Source: SCGC-AG-212-J23 sp036406675
GTDB taxonomy: Bacteria > Pseudomonadota > Gammaproteobacteria > Burkholderiales > SG8-39
Length of the DNA: 64,000 bases
NCBI GenBank assembly: GCA_036406675.1
Contig: DASXAO010000047.1
Location: 1 to 64,000 of the forward strand
Direction: 5' to 3'
Position numbers and translations under genes: made by a program. A model generated the notes under the pieces. That model was given only the letters and a program-made list of their open reading frames with translations. It searched no databases and had not been told where the DNA came from. Positions 1 to 11,049 of the stretch are shown here, piece after piece (the stretch's first letter is position 1; every line of letters starts with the position of its first letter).

Positions 1-2
1 TC

Positions 3-1804
3 ACGGCGGTAAACGACGCACCGGCGGGCGCAAATAACACCGTGGCGACCCAGGAGGACACGACCTACGTGTTCGCCGCGAGCGATTTCGGCTTCAGCGA
101 CACCGATGGCAACGGGCTCCTCGCCGTCAAGATCAGCGCGCTGCCCGCGGCGGGAACGCTGACGAACAATGGCGTTGCCGTATCTTCAGGACAATTGGTG
201 TCGGCGGCGGACATCGGCGCAGGCCTGCTGCGCTTCACGCCCGCAGCCAACGCCAACGGCACCGGCTACGCCAGCTTTACCTTCCAGGTGCAGGACGACG
301 GGGGCACGGCGAACGGCGGGGCAGACCTCGACCCCATCGCGCGCACGATGACCGTCAGCGTGGCAGCGGTGAACGACGCGCCCTCCGGTGCGAGCAACAC
401 CGTAACGGTGCTCGAGGACGGCGCCTACGTGTTTTCGGCAGCGGACTTCGGGTTCAGCGATGTGGACGGCAACGCCTTCACTGCAGTCAGGATCGCCGCG
501 GTGCCTGCGTCCGGAACACTGACCGACAACGGCGCCGGCGTGACCGCTGGACAGAGCGTCTCGGCGGCGAACATCGCAGCCGGCCTGGTGCGCTTCACGC
601 CCGCCGCGAACGCCAGCGGCGCCGGCTACGCGAGCTTCGCGTTCCAGGTGCAGGACGACGGCGGCACGGCGGCGGGCGGGGCGGACCTCGACCCGATCGC
701 GCGCACCATGACCGTGAACGTCGCGGCGGTGAACGATGCGCCCAGCGGGACGAATAACGCCATCGTCATGCAGCAGGACGGAAGCTACGCTTTCGCGGCC
801 GCCGATTTCGGCTTCAGCGACAGCGACGGCAATGCGTTCGCCGGCGTCGTGATTGCCGCCGTGCCGCCGGGCGGCCTGATCACCGACAACGGTGCGCCGG
901 TTGCGGCCGGCCAGGCAGTGTCCGCCGCCGACATTGCCGCGGGGCTGGTCCGGTACACGCCCACTGTGGGGGCGAGCGGCATGCCTTATGCCAGCTTTAC
1001 GTTCCGCGTGCAGGACAGCGGCGGGACAGCGAACGGCGGCGCGGATACCGATGCCTTCGCGCGGACCATGACGATCAACGTGATTTCGGCCGCCTCGGTC
1101 GGGCCGGTGGTCGGTCCGGTGCCAGTGGCCGCGCCGCCCGCCCCGGTACAGTCTCAGCCCTCGCCGCCGGTCGCGCCGGCCGCGACCAGCAAGGGCACGC
1201 AAGTCTTGACCGCCGACACGCCGCCCGCCGCGGCGAGCGCGCGGCTGCTACTCGCGTCCAACGACGTGCTGGGAACCCGCGTCGATGTGGATGAAGGGTT
1301 CCGTTTCCAGACGGTCGCGGCACAGCCTGTCGCGTCCGTGTTCGCGACCGCGCAGCGGCTCACGGGTGCCACCCTGACCGCCGCACCGGCTTTCGGATCG
1401 CCAGGCAACGCAGCGGTCTCGGATGAGAAGCAGTTCGAGTTCCAATTGTTCGGCTCGATGCCGGTTAGCGACCGCGCGGGCGGCAGCAGCTCCAGAGCGG
1501 CCGGGCTGGGGGCCGATCTCGATCGCGTGCGCGACGAGCTGGGCGAGCAGGCCGACCTGCACCATTGGGTATCGGGCTCGATCGCCGTGGGCAGCTTCGG
1601 CCTCACCGTCGGCTACGTGCTCTGGCTGTTGCGCGGCGGCGCGTTGCTCGCGAGCCTCTTGTCCAGCCTGCCCGCGTGGCGCCTGATCGACCCGCTGCCG
1701 GTGCTCTCGCGCGTCGACGAGGAAGAGGATGCCGACGAGGACCAGGACGCGTTCGTGTCGTTCGCGGAAGCGAACCCGCCGTTCCCCGCGCCACCGGAGA
1801 GATC

Positions 1805-1808
<4 letters not shown>
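3..1808 (+). CDS. Tandem-repeat surface adhesin, C-terminal part (5' end outside window)
   Basis: The reading frame is open from the first bases, so the start lies upstream. What is visible is three near-identical 120-residue units, each opening with a VNDAP-type motif and containing an ADFGFSD.DGN calcium-binding-like segment and a FQVQDDGG strand. This is the pattern of cadherin/Ig-like repeats in large bacterial adhesins. A Pro/Ala-rich linker follows, then a conserved-looking tail: a hydrophobic stretch near the C-terminus (around SFGLTVGYVLWLLRGG), a SLPAWRLIDPLPVL segment and an acidic end. Family knowledge places such proteins at the cell surface. The C-terminal membrane segment suggests retention in the envelope rather than free secretion. 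The next gene starts inside the stop codon, so the histidine kinase is probably cotranscribed. The substrate or partner cannot be read from this fragment. Confidence 0.8.
9..1088 (+). repeat. Three tandem 360-bp coding repeats in the adhesin
   Basis: The Val codon of the VNDAP-type motif falls at 9, 369 and 729, so the unit is exactly 360 bp (120 codons) with no indels between copies. The first two units are very similar. The third diverges more and ends in a Val/Pro-rich linker near 1088. More copies probably lie upstream of the window. Such arrays change copy number by recombination and can collapse in short-read assemblies. Confidence 0.85.
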
Positions 1809-4291
<2,483 letters not shown>

Positions 4292-4319
4292 GCGGCGCCG
4301 TGACAGGAAAGGACTGAAT

Positions 4320-6083
4320 ATGAACCAGCCCGTTGAACCGAAGATGGCCCTCTCCCAGACCCAGAACCTCGCGGTCGCCATGGCGGGGGAGGCGCTGGTG
4401 ATGATGGTCGACGACGAAGAGGTGGTGATCGACCTCATCCAGGCCTATCTGGACAGCGCGGGCTACAAGCGCTTCATCTCCACCACGGACCCGCGCAGGG
4501 CGCTGGAGCTGATGCTGCGCGAGCGCCCGCAGCTGGTGCTGCTCGACATCAACATGCCGGGGATGAGCGGCCTGCAGATCATGCAGGCGATGCGTGCCGA
4601 CCCTTCGCTACAGCACATCCCCGTGATCGTGCTGACGGGGGTCAACGATCCCGAGACCAAGCTCAAGGCCCTCGCTCTGGGGGCGAACGATTTCCTGGGC
4701 AAGCCGGTCGACGAAAGCGAGCTCGTGCTGAGGCTGCGCAACACGCTGGCGGCGAAGGCCTACCAGGACTACCTCGCCTACTACGACCGCGTGACGGGCC
4801 TCGCCAACCGCTACCGCTTCATGAGCGAGCTGGACCGGGCGGTGCGCGAGGCGTACGCCGAGGGCCGCATGGGCGCGGTGCTGGAATTCGACCTGGATCG
4901 CTTCAAGCAGATCAACGAGGCGCTCGGACCCGCGACCGGCGACCAGGTGATCAAGGAAGCCGGCAGGCGCATCCGGCGCGCCATGCACAGCTTCATCCGT
5001 GCCGACGAGGCGACGCTGCAGCAAGCTCTGGGCGCCCGCTTCGGCGGCGACGAATTCTCGGTGCTGCTGCCCAGCGTTTCCAACGTCGAGCAGGCCTCGC
5101 GCGTGGTGGAGTCCGTCCTGCAAGCGCTCGCCGGTCCCTACCAGGTCGACGCGAAGGAGCTGCATCTCACGGCGAGCGCGGGCGTCGCGCTGTTCCCGGC
5201 CGACGGCGTCGCGATCGACGAGGTAGTCAGGAACGCCGAGGCGGCGCTGCGCCAGGCCAAGCACGCCGGGGGCAACGGCTATCGCTTCTATTCCAAGGAG
5301 TTCAACGACAAGGCCGCGGCTCGCCTGAGCATCGAAAGCCAGCTGCGCAAGGCGATCGAGCGCGGCGAGCTCGAGCTCTTCTACCAGCCGAAGCTGCGCG
5401 TCGAGACCCGCACGATCTGCGGCGCCGAAGCGCTGCTTCGCTGGCGCCATCCGCAGCGCGGGATCGTTCCGCCGAGCGAATTCGTATCCGTGGCCGAGGA
5501 GTCCGGGCTGATCGCCTCCCTCGGGGAGTGGGCGCTGCATGCAGCCTGCCGCCAGCTCCTCGAATGGGATGCGGCCGGGCTGAAGCGGGTGCCGATCTCG
5601 GTCAACCTGTCGCCGCGGCAGTTCCAGCCGCAGCTGCCCGCGATCGTGCAGCAGGCGATCGGCGTGACCGGGCAGGCGGAATACCTGCGCCTGGAAGTCA
5701 CCGAGAGCTCGGTGATGGCCGATCCGCACAAGGCGATCACGCTGCTGCGGGAGCTGAAGGCGCTGGGCATGAAGCTCTCGCTCGACGACTTCGGCACCGG
5801 CTATTCGTCGTTGAGCTATCTGCAGAAGCTGCCGCTGGACGAGATCAAGATCGACCGGTCGTTCCTTTCGGGCATCAGCGCCGAAGGAGGCGACGCGGTG
5901 CTGGTGGACATCATCATCGCCATGGCCCATGGCCTGGGGCTGACGGTCGTCGCCGAAGGCGTCGAGAGCGAGACGCAGCTCGAATACCTGCGCAAGCGAG
6001 GCTGCGACGAGTGCCAGGGCTTCCTCTTCAGCCAGCCGCTCCGCGCCGCCGAGTTCGCGGCCGGCTTCCTCGTGCGTGCCTAG
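4320..6083 (+). CDS. Receiver-GGDEF-EAL c-di-GMP turnover protein
   Basis: Cytoplasmic response regulator of about 587 residues. The N-terminal receiver has an acidic pocket (MVDDEE) and phospho-acceptor Asp76 in LLDINMPG. A GGDEF domain (about 158-325) keeps an intact GGDEF motif at 242-246, and an EAL domain (about 340-580) keeps E370 in the EALLRW motif, NLSPRQ, EVTES, DDFGTG and KIDRSF. By family knowledge all residues for phosphodiesterase activity are there, and the cyclase half also looks competent, so net direction is uncertain. About 20 extra residues precede the GGDEF motif. The ATG follows an AGGAAAGGA site and lies 28 bp after the hybrid kinase, which suggests that kinase phosphorylates this receiver. 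With the adhesin upstream, the three genes look like a surface-attachment control unit. Confidence 0.9.
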   Translation: MNQPVEPKMALSQTQNLAVAMAGEALVMMVDDEEVVIDLIQAYLDSAGYKRFISTTDPRRALELMLRERPQLVLLDINMPGMSGLQIMQAMRADPSLQHIPVIVLTGVNDPETKLKALALGANDFLGKPVDESELVLRLRNTLAAKAYQDYLAYYDRVTGLANRYRFMSELDRAVREAYAEGRMGAVLEFDLDRFKQINEALGPATGDQVIKEAGRRIRRAMHSFIRADEATLQQALGARFGGDEFSVLLPSVSNVEQASRVVESVLQALAGPYQVDAKELHLTASAGVALFPADGVAIDEVVRNAEAALRQAKHAGGNGYRFYSKEFNDKAAARLSIESQLRKAIERGELELFYQPKLRVETRTICGAEALLRWRHPQRGIVPPSEFVSVAEESGLIASLGEWALHAACRQLLEWDAAGLKRVPISVNLSPRQFQPQLPAIVQQAIGVTGQAEYLRLEVTESSVMADPHKAITLLRELKALGMKLSLDDFGTGYSSLSYLQKLPLDEIKIDRSFLSGISAEGGDAVLVDIIIAMAHGLGLTVVAEGVESETQLEYLRKRGCDECQGFLFSQPLRAAEFAAGFLVRA

Positions 6084-6886
6084 CCGCCCTCGGCGAAGCC
6101 GGGATAAAGGGTCATGCCGCCGTCGACGAACAGCGTCGCGCCGACCACGTAGTCCGACTCATCCGACGCGAGCCATACCGCGGCGCGCGCGATGTCCTCG
6201 GGCTCGCCGATGCGGCGGTAGGGAACCAGCTCCATCAGCTTCGAGTAGGCCTGCGGCGTTTCCCAGGCGGGGGTGTTGATGGGCGTGCGGATCGCGCCGG
6301 GCGCGATGCTGTTCACGCGGATGCGCTCCGGCGCCACCTCCTGCGCCAGGCTCTTCATCATCAGGCGCACGCCGCCCTTCGACGCGGCGTAGGCCGCGTG
6401 GCCGGCCCACGGAATCACCTCGTGCACCGAGCTGATGCAGACGATCTTGCCGGCGGCGTGGGAAACGGCCGGAACCACGCCGCGGCGCCTGAATTCGCGC
6501 ACCGCCTCGCGGGCGCAGAGGAACTGGCCGGTCAGGTTCACCGCCATGACCGCGCTCCAGTCCGCGAGGGTCATCTCATGGAACCGCGCGCCGCGCTGGA
6601 TACCCGCGTTGTTGACGAGGATGTCGAGGGTGCCGAGCTCGTCGAGCGCGCGCCGGAACATCGCCCGCACCTCGTCCTCGCTCGAGATGTCGGCGCGATG
6701 CAAAAGCGCCTTGGCGCCGGACCGGCGAATCTCCGCCGCGGCCGCCTCGGCCTGGTCCTGCCGCGCTATGTAGTTCAGGACGACGTCGGCGCCCGCCTTG
6801 CCTAGAGCGAGGGCCGTAGCGAGACCGATGCCGGAACTTGCCCCGGTGACCAGCGCTTTCTGTCCTGCGAGGAGTGGCCGAGCCAT
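6080..6886 (-). CDS. SDR-family oxidoreductase (glucose 1-dehydrogenase-like)
   Basis: Classical short-chain dehydrogenase of about 268 residues. It has an N-terminal TGASSGIG cofactor motif, the NNAG motif, a Ser/Tyr/Lys catalytic triad (SSVHE, then YAASK) and an NSIAPGAIRTPIN loop. The C-terminal FVDGGMTLYP is typical of the glucose/galactose 1-dehydrogenase-like branch, which reduces or oxidises a sugar or other alcohol with NAD(P)(H). The Asn following the TGxxxGIG strand suggests no strong cofactor prediction. The ATG is preceded by GGAAAGGT. A longer in-frame extension upstream has no ribosome site. The gene converges on the GGDEF-EAL gene with a 4-bp overlap and stands alone, so the real substrate is open. 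Confidence 0.85.
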   Translation of the reverse strand: MARPLLAGQKALVTGASSGIGLATALALGKAGADVVLNYIARQDQAEAAAAEIRRSGAKALLHRADISSEDEVRAMFRRALDELGTLDILVNNAGIQRGARFHEMTLADWSAVMAVNLTGQFLCAREAVREFRRRGVVPAVSHAAGKIVCISSVHEVIPWAGHAAYAASKGGVRLMMKSLAQEVAPERIRVNSIAPGAIRTPINTPAWETPQAYSKLMELVPYRRIGEPEDIARAAVWLASDESDYVVGATLFVDGGMTLYPGFAEGG

Positions 6887-6976
6887 ACCTTTCCGAATGC
6901 TGTCGCGCAAGCGCCGTGCCGGCGTCAGGAATGCAGCTTGCCTCATGTCCGGGATGAAGCACGGGAAGCCACGGAA

Positions 6977-7540
6977 ATGCTGCGCAGCGTGACGGCCTTG
7001 CGCGGGGACGTGATCCTCGCCCGCGACGGCGACATGGGGCTGGTCGTCGACGTTTACTTCGACGACGAGCGCTGGAGCGTGCGCTACCTCGTGGTGGACA
7101 CCGGGCACGTGATGCCCGAGCACCGGGTGCTGATCGCACCGGGCGCGGTGGTGCAGGGCCAGCCGTCCGACAGGCTGATTCGACTGCGCCTCACGCGCCA
7201 CGAGGTCGAACGCAGCCCGGACGTTAGAACGGACCTGCCGGTAGCCATGCAGTTCGACCTGACACGGCAGCGCCGCGCCGCGGCCGACCCGCACCTGCGC
7301 AGCAGCGAGCTCGTCATCGGCTACCAGGTCCAGGCGCTCGACGGGCCGGCCGGCCACCTCAGGGACTTCGTGTTCGACGACGCCACCTGGTCGGTCGAGC
7401 GCCTGGTGGTCGACACCGGCCGCTGGTTCGGCTCGCGCGTGCTGCTCGCGCCCGCGTCGGTCAGGAGCATCGACTGGCCGTGGCGCAGGGTGAACGTCGG
7501 GCTCGATCGCGAAGCGGTGCGGCAGTCGACGCGGGCGTGA
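6977..7540 (+). CDS. Protein with two PRC-barrel domains
   Basis: About 187 residues made of two PRC-barrel-like halves. Each shows a G..V...DG..G.V.D..FDD..W.V..LVVDTG pattern, at roughly residues 6-60 and 105-160, separated by a charged linker. PRC-barrels occur in photosynthetic reaction centre H subunits, in RimM and in many stand-alone stress-associated bacterial proteins. The molecular role of the stand-alone forms is poorly defined. The ATG is 9 nt after GGGAAG. A start 39 bp upstream is possible but adds no recognisable sequence. The gene is divergent from the SDR and followed after 112 bp by a DUF2795 gene, a pairing consistent with a general stress locus (inference). Confidence 0.8.
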   Translation: MLRSVTALRGDVILARDGDMGLVVDVYFDDERWSVRYLVVDTGHVMPEHRVLIAPGAVVQGQPSDRLIRLRLTRHEVERSPDVRTDLPVAMQFDLTRQRRAAADPHLRSSELVIGYQVQALDGPAGHLRDFVFDDATWSVERLVVDTGRWFGSRVLLAPASVRSIDWPWRRVNVGLDREAVRQSTRA

Positions 7541-7652
7541 GCCGGGCCGAACCTTAAAGGGCGCTTAAGGGAAGAGGAGGGTTTAAGTCATCAGTCAGCT
7601 ACCCTTTCTACGATGAAACGCATCAAGATCTTCCTTGCTTTTGGAGGCAGAG

Positions 7653-7883
7653 ATGCGCGCACTTGCAAGCAGCAAGCCCTCTTCGCGGGGCGTCATGGCG
7701 TTCAGGATCCAGAAATACCTGAGCGGCCTGCGTTACCCCGCGCTCAAGCCGCAAATCGTCGACCGGGCGCGCGAGCTCGGCGCGGACCCGCATGTCCTCC
7801 ACGCGCTGCTTTGCCTTCCGGACCGCGCCTACGAAAGTCCGGTCGTGCTGTCGTCCGAGGTGGGTCGCCAGTCCGGCCGGTGA
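7653..7883 (+). CDS. Small DUF2795 protein
   Basis: A 76-residue protein whose body (FRIQKYLSGLRYPALK, followed by a helix with GADPHVLHALLCLPDR and Y.SP) matches the DUF2795 pattern. Members of this family are short and helical, often lie near stress genes and have no established function. The ATG at this position has GGAGG five bases upstream, which favours it over the upstream TTG at 7635. The stop codon overlaps the GTG of the next gene (GTGA), so the two are probably translationally coupled. Confidence 0.75.
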   Translation: MRALASSKPSSRGVMAFRIQKYLSGLRYPALKPQIVDRARELGADPHVLHALLCLPDRAYESPVVLSSEVGRQSGR

Positions 7884-8275
7884 AGGGCCTGATCGATCTC
7901 TGGTGCCGCACGGTGCTCGCTTGCGCGCTGACCGCCGCGTGCGCAGGCGGTGACCCGCCGGCAACGGCGCAGGAGCCGCAAGCCGCTCGCGACAGCGTTG
8001 TTCCGGGCACGATCGGCGTGTTCGTCGCGCCCGCTTCCGCAGGCGTCGTCGTTGCGGCCGTGGCCGCGGACGGCCCCGCGCAACAAGCGGGCATGCGCGT
8101 GGGCGACGTGGTGCGAAGCTACGACGGGGTAGCGGTGGTCAATACGCGCCAGTTCTACCGCCTGATGCTGGAGAGCCCGCCGGGCCGGAGGGTGCAGATG
8201 GAGCTCCTTCGTGACGGCGCCGTGTTGCGCGTCGACGTGCCGGTCGAAGAGACCGACACGGCCCCGCGAGGCTAG
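7880..8275 (+). CDS. Secreted PDZ-domain protein
   Basis: About 131 residues. A hydrophobic signal segment (WCRTVLACALTAACAGG) is followed by a single PDZ domain with the GVVVAAVAADGPAQQAG.RVGDVV core, as found in the second half of DegP/DegQ proteases. No protease domain is present, so it is a stand-alone periplasmic PDZ module that probably binds peptide C-termini or a partner protease (inference). The GTG start overlaps the DUF2795 stop. The cysteine in the signal could be lipidated, but the lipobox is poor (Thr at -3). The end overlaps the convergent response regulator by 4 bp. Confidence 0.75.
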   Translation: MKGLIDLWCRTVLACALTAACAGGDPPATAQEPQAARDSVVPGTIGVFVAPASAGVVVAAVAADGPAQQAGMRVGDVVRSYDGVAVVNTRQFYRLMLESPPGRRVQMELLRDGAVLRVDVPVEETDTAPRG

Positions 8276-9006
8276 GCGAGCTTCTTCGCCGGCCGGTCGA
8301 GCTCCTGGAGCAGGTTCTCCGGCTTCACCGGCTTGACGAGATGCAGATGGAAGCCGGCTTCTTTGGAGCGGCGCTTGTCCTGCTCGCCGCCGTACGCGGT
8401 CACCGCGATCAGCCTGGCCTGGGACGTCGCCGGGTCGGTCCGGAGCGCCGCGGCGAGCTCGTAGCCGTCGGTATCGGGCAAGCCGATGTCGCAGAGCACG
8501 ATGTCGGGGCGCGTCCTTTGCGCCGCCTCCAGCCCTTCGCGACCGCTGTACGCGAGCGTGACCTTGTATCCGCAGAGCTCGAGCAGCCTGCGCAGGCTCT
8601 GGGCCGAGTCGTGGTCGTCCTCCACCACCAGGATGCGCAGGTCCTTGCGCGCTTCGAGCGCCGGAAGCTCGGGCTTCGACGGCGGCCTCGCCTGGAGGTG
8701 CTGCAGGCGGCCGCGCAAATTGGAGAGCGCGTTGAAGATCTGGAACTTCAGCGCGTCGACGCCGCGCAGCGGTCCCGCTTCCATGCCCACGTGGCCGTCG
8801 GAATAGAAGAGCAGCCTTGCGGTGTGCTCGATGGTGCGGATCATGACCCGCGCCTCAAGGTCGTTCACCGCCTCGACGGCGCGCTTGCACAGGTTCGTGA
8901 CGTGCTCGAGCGTCTGCGGGTCGTTGCGCCCGCCCGGCGCCGCCACCACGGTATGCATCAGCGCAGCGTAAAGAGTGAGAGCTTCGTCCAGCTCGCGTCT
9001 TGGCAT
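8272..9006 (-). CDS. Single-domain response regulator with unknown N-terminal helical domain
   Basis: A 244-residue protein. Residues 124-240 form a CheY-like receiver with the acidic pair in LVVEDDHD, phospho-acceptor Asp173 in VLCDIGLPDTDG, a Thr in AVTAYGG and a Lys in LVKPVKP. Residues 1-120 are helical without a DNA-binding motif that I recognise, so the output is probably protein-protein contact. Receivers ending in this LVKPVKPENLL pattern often belong to hybrid kinases, so an orphan phosphorelay target is plausible. The hybrid kinase at the left of the window is one candidate donor, but nothing in the sequence links them. No obvious ribosome site precedes the ATG. Confidence 0.8.
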   Translation of the reverse strand: MPRRELDEALTLYAALMHTVVAAPGGRNDPQTLEHVTNLCKRAVEAVNDLEARVMIRTIEHTARLLFYSDGHVGMEAGPLRGVDALKFQIFNALSNLRGRLQHLQARPPSKPELPALEARKDLRILVVEDDHDSAQSLRRLLELCGYKVTLAYSGREGLEAAQRTRPDIVLCDIGLPDTDGYELAAALRTDPATSQARLIAVTAYGGEQDKRRSKEAGFHLHLVKPVKPENLLQELDRPAKKLA

Positions 9007-9123
9007 GTTATGGACAACCCTGCCATTGAGTAAACGCCCGATCTTACGCTGCGGCTGCGGCAGCTCGCGTCGGGCAAACGGTGATTTGCAGTGTAGTTGA
9101 ATGGACTACGTTATGCGCTTGCA

Positions 9124-9615
9124 ATGCCCCAGAGGGGGGCACATAGTTCCATCATGCTAGGCGAGAGCGCGGGACTTGCGCACTCCTTGCTGCCGCTCTC
9201 GATTGCGGTGGAGTCGGTCGAGCGCGCGCTTCGTGGCAATCACCGATCGCGCCATGCCATCGGCGCCTTCATCGTGTCCACGGTTCCCGTGTACGAGTAC
9301 TTCGCGAATCCTGGCAGGCTCCCGCGCGCGCTGTTGCGGCGCGAGCTCGAAAACAGCCTTCTGGGCGAAGACCTGGAATTGCTGTTCCTGGACGGCCGGC
9401 CGACGAAGCGGCAGTTGGCCGTCAACGCCGACGATGTCGCGTGTGTCGCAGCGATGCTTGGCAATCCGGCAAAAGCGGGCGTGATTCACAGCAGGCGGGT
9501 GCGGTTTCGCTCACGCGAGCTGGTCAACCGGGCGAAGCTCCTGGGAAGCCGCTCCCGGCTGCTTGCCGCGACTGCGCAGGCGATTCTCGGCGGGCAATAT
9601 GAATCCGGACATTGA
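9124..9615 (+). CDS. Unknown protein, about 163 aa
   Basis: No family recognised. The sequence is rich in Arg and Leu, soluble in appearance, with no signal peptide or membrane segment. An internal stretch (GAFIVSTVPVYEYFANPGRLPRALLRREL) gives it a mixed alpha/beta look. Start choice is uncertain: this ATG, a TTG at 9097 and an ATG at 9154 are all in frame and none has a clear ribosome site. Codon use resembles the neighbours, and the last 17 bp overlap a second small gene, which supports it being real. Confidence 0.5.
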   Translation: MPQRGAHSSIMLGESAGLAHSLLPLSIAVESVERALRGNHRSRHAIGAFIVSTVPVYEYFANPGRLPRALLRRELENSLLGEDLELLFLDGRPTKRQLAVNADDVACVAAMLGNPAKAGVIHSRRVRFRSRELVNRAKLLGSRSRLLAATAQAILGGQYESGH

Positions 9616-9784
9616 CCGCGACGCGAGCCGCACCCGGCAGCGGCGCGTCGACGATCTCTTGCGGGCCTCCGAGAACGCGCGGGCGCGCGCAGAGGGCCTG
9701 CGCGCCGCGGTTCAGCAGCGAATCGAAGTTTCCGAAGCGCTCATGCGGATCAGCAGGCGATTCTTCGCGGGCGATTCCGGCTAG
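9599..9784 (+). CDS. Unknown small charged protein, 61 aa
   Basis: An Arg-rich, probably helical protein (RTRQRRVDDLLRASENARA). The likely start ATG lies inside the end of the preceding gene, which would give translational coupling. No family recognised. The heptad-like spacing of Leu and Ala suggests a short coiled coil. A strong hairpin follows the stop, which supports this as the last gene of a two-gene unit. Confidence 0.45.
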   Translation: MNPDIDRDASRTRQRRVDDLLRASENARARAEGLRAAVQQRIEVSEALMRISRRFFAGDSG

Positions 9785-9786
9785 CA

Positions 9787-9806
9787 CCCGCCCCTCGCGG
9801 GGCGGG
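9787..9806. terminator. GC-rich hairpin between convergent genes
   Basis: CCCGCCCC (9787-9794) pairs with GGGGCGGG (9799-9806) around a TCGC loop, a perfect 8-bp stem. It sits 2 bp after one stop and 14 bp before the stop of the opposing gene, the position expected for a bidirectional terminator. There is no T-run on either strand, so Rho-independent termination would be weak. Confidence 0.55.
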
Positions 9807-9820
9807 GCGAAGCAACGCGG

Positions 9821-10225
9821 TCAGGGCTGCGGGATGCGGCGGATGTAGCCCTCGCGGGTCAGCTCGACCCGGTCGCCGACCTGAAGACCGGCGGACGGAG
9901 TATCGAGGAGCTGCGAGGTGCCGTCGTCCATCCGGACGTTGAGGCGGTTCATCGCCGAGGGCGCCGAGCTGCCGCTCGAGGCGGTCGCTGCCACCGGGGA
10001 CATGCTCTCGATCTTGCCGAAGCCCGGCCGCAACTGGGCGGCGGCCGAAGCCACCGGCACGGACTGCGCGGGAGCCGCCGAGGTCGACCCGGGCGACGTG
10101 ACGACGTTAGTAGAAGGTGCAGGCGAGGGTGGGACGACTACTATGGGCGCGGGTTCCCTGTGCGCGCACGCGCCCAGCAAGGCCACTGCGACGACGGATA
10201 AAGGAAGAATCAAGAACTTGCTCAT
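9821..10225 (-). CDS. Small outer-envelope lipoprotein (paralogue of the one at 21692)
   Basis: 134 residues with a clear lipoprotein signal (VALLGAC, Cys at about residue 20), a Pro/Ser/Ala-rich linker and a compact C-terminal domain: a basic strand, DDGTSQ, then QVGDRVELTREGYIRR. The same C-terminal pattern (ADGTTQ ... EVGDRVELTREG) occurs in the lipoprotein at 21692-22051. The domain resembles the small beta-barrel of outer-membrane SmpA/Slp-like lipoproteins, but I cannot name the family. The start has GGAGG six bases upstream. Its gene points toward the hairpin at 9787 and is divergent from the ankyrin protein. Confidence 0.75.
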   Translation of the reverse strand: MSKFLILPLSVVAVALLGACAHREPAPIVVVPPSPAPSTNVVTSPGSTSAAPAQSVPVASAAAQLRPGFGKIESMSPVAATASSGSSAPSAMNRLNVRMDDGTSQLLDTPSAGLQVGDRVELTREGYIRRIPQP

Positions 10226-10317
10226 TGCTAGCCTCCTTGGTTGGATCTTTACGCAAGAGGAGTAGCAATCTGCGTTCCTCTCCGGCGGGGCCCGGGGACG
10301 CTAGAATCGGCCGCATC

Positions 10318-10983
10318 TTGGCAACCGCTCGAGCGCTTTCGGCCGCGCTGCTCGCGCTGTGCGCGTTCGCAGCGCGCGCGGACACCATGGACCAGGACCT
10401 CATCGTTGCCGCGGGGAAGGGCGACCTCGCGCGGATTGCGGCGCTCCTGAAAAAGGGCGCCGACGTCAATGCCCGCGACGCGCAGGGCCGCACGCCGGTC
10501 ATGGCGGCGACCTACGCCCGCCACGCAGCCGCGGTCGAAGCGCTCATCCGCGCGGGCGCGGACGTCAACGCGCGCGACGGGATGCTGAACAATCCATTTC
10601 TCTATGCCGGCGCCGAAGGCATGCTGGACATCCTCAAGCTCGCCGCCGCGGCCGGCGCCGACCCGCGCCTCACCAACCGCTATGGCGGCACCGCGCTGAT
10701 TCCGGCCGCGGAGCGCGGTCACGTGGAGGTGGTGGACTGGCTGCTGGCCAACACCAAGGTCGAGGTCAACCACGTGAACCGGCTGGGATGGACAGCGCTG
10801 CTCGAGGCGATCGTGCTTTCCGACGGCGGGCCGAGGCACCAGCGGATCGTCGCCTCGCTCATCCGCCACGGCGCCGATGTCAACATCGCCGACCACGAAG
10901 GACGCACGCCGCTCCACCATGCGCGGCAGCGCGGCCATGCGCAGCTCGCCGCCCTGCTCGAGGCCGCCGGCGCGCGTCCCTAG
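10318..10983 (+). CDS. Periplasmic ankyrin-repeat protein
   Basis: About 221 residues. The TTG start gives an ideal signal peptide (ALSAALLALCAFAARA, cleavage before DTMDQ). The mature protein consists of about five ankyrin repeats with G-ADVNARD..G.TP...A patterns. Ankyrin repeats bind proteins. Exported bacterial versions are often linked to oxidative-stress defence, as with AnkB near catalase, but no catalase is nearby here. No ATG lies near the signal peptide and no good ribosome site is visible, so the start is the weak point. Confidence 0.75.
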   Translation: MATARALSAALLALCAFAARADTMDQDLIVAAGKGDLARIAALLKKGADVNARDAQGRTPVMAATYARHAAAVEALIRAGADVNARDGMLNNPFLYAGAEGMLDILKLAAAAGADPRLTNRYGGTALIPAAERGHVEVVDWLLANTKVEVNHVNRLGWTALLEAIVLSDGGPRHQRIVASLIRHGADVNIADHEGRTPLHHARQRGHAQLAALLEAAGARP

Positions 10984-11049
10984 CTTGCAACCTCAGCAAG
11001 GCGGGATTAACGGATACGCCGGCGCGTTTTCCTTATTGTGGCTAGCCCC

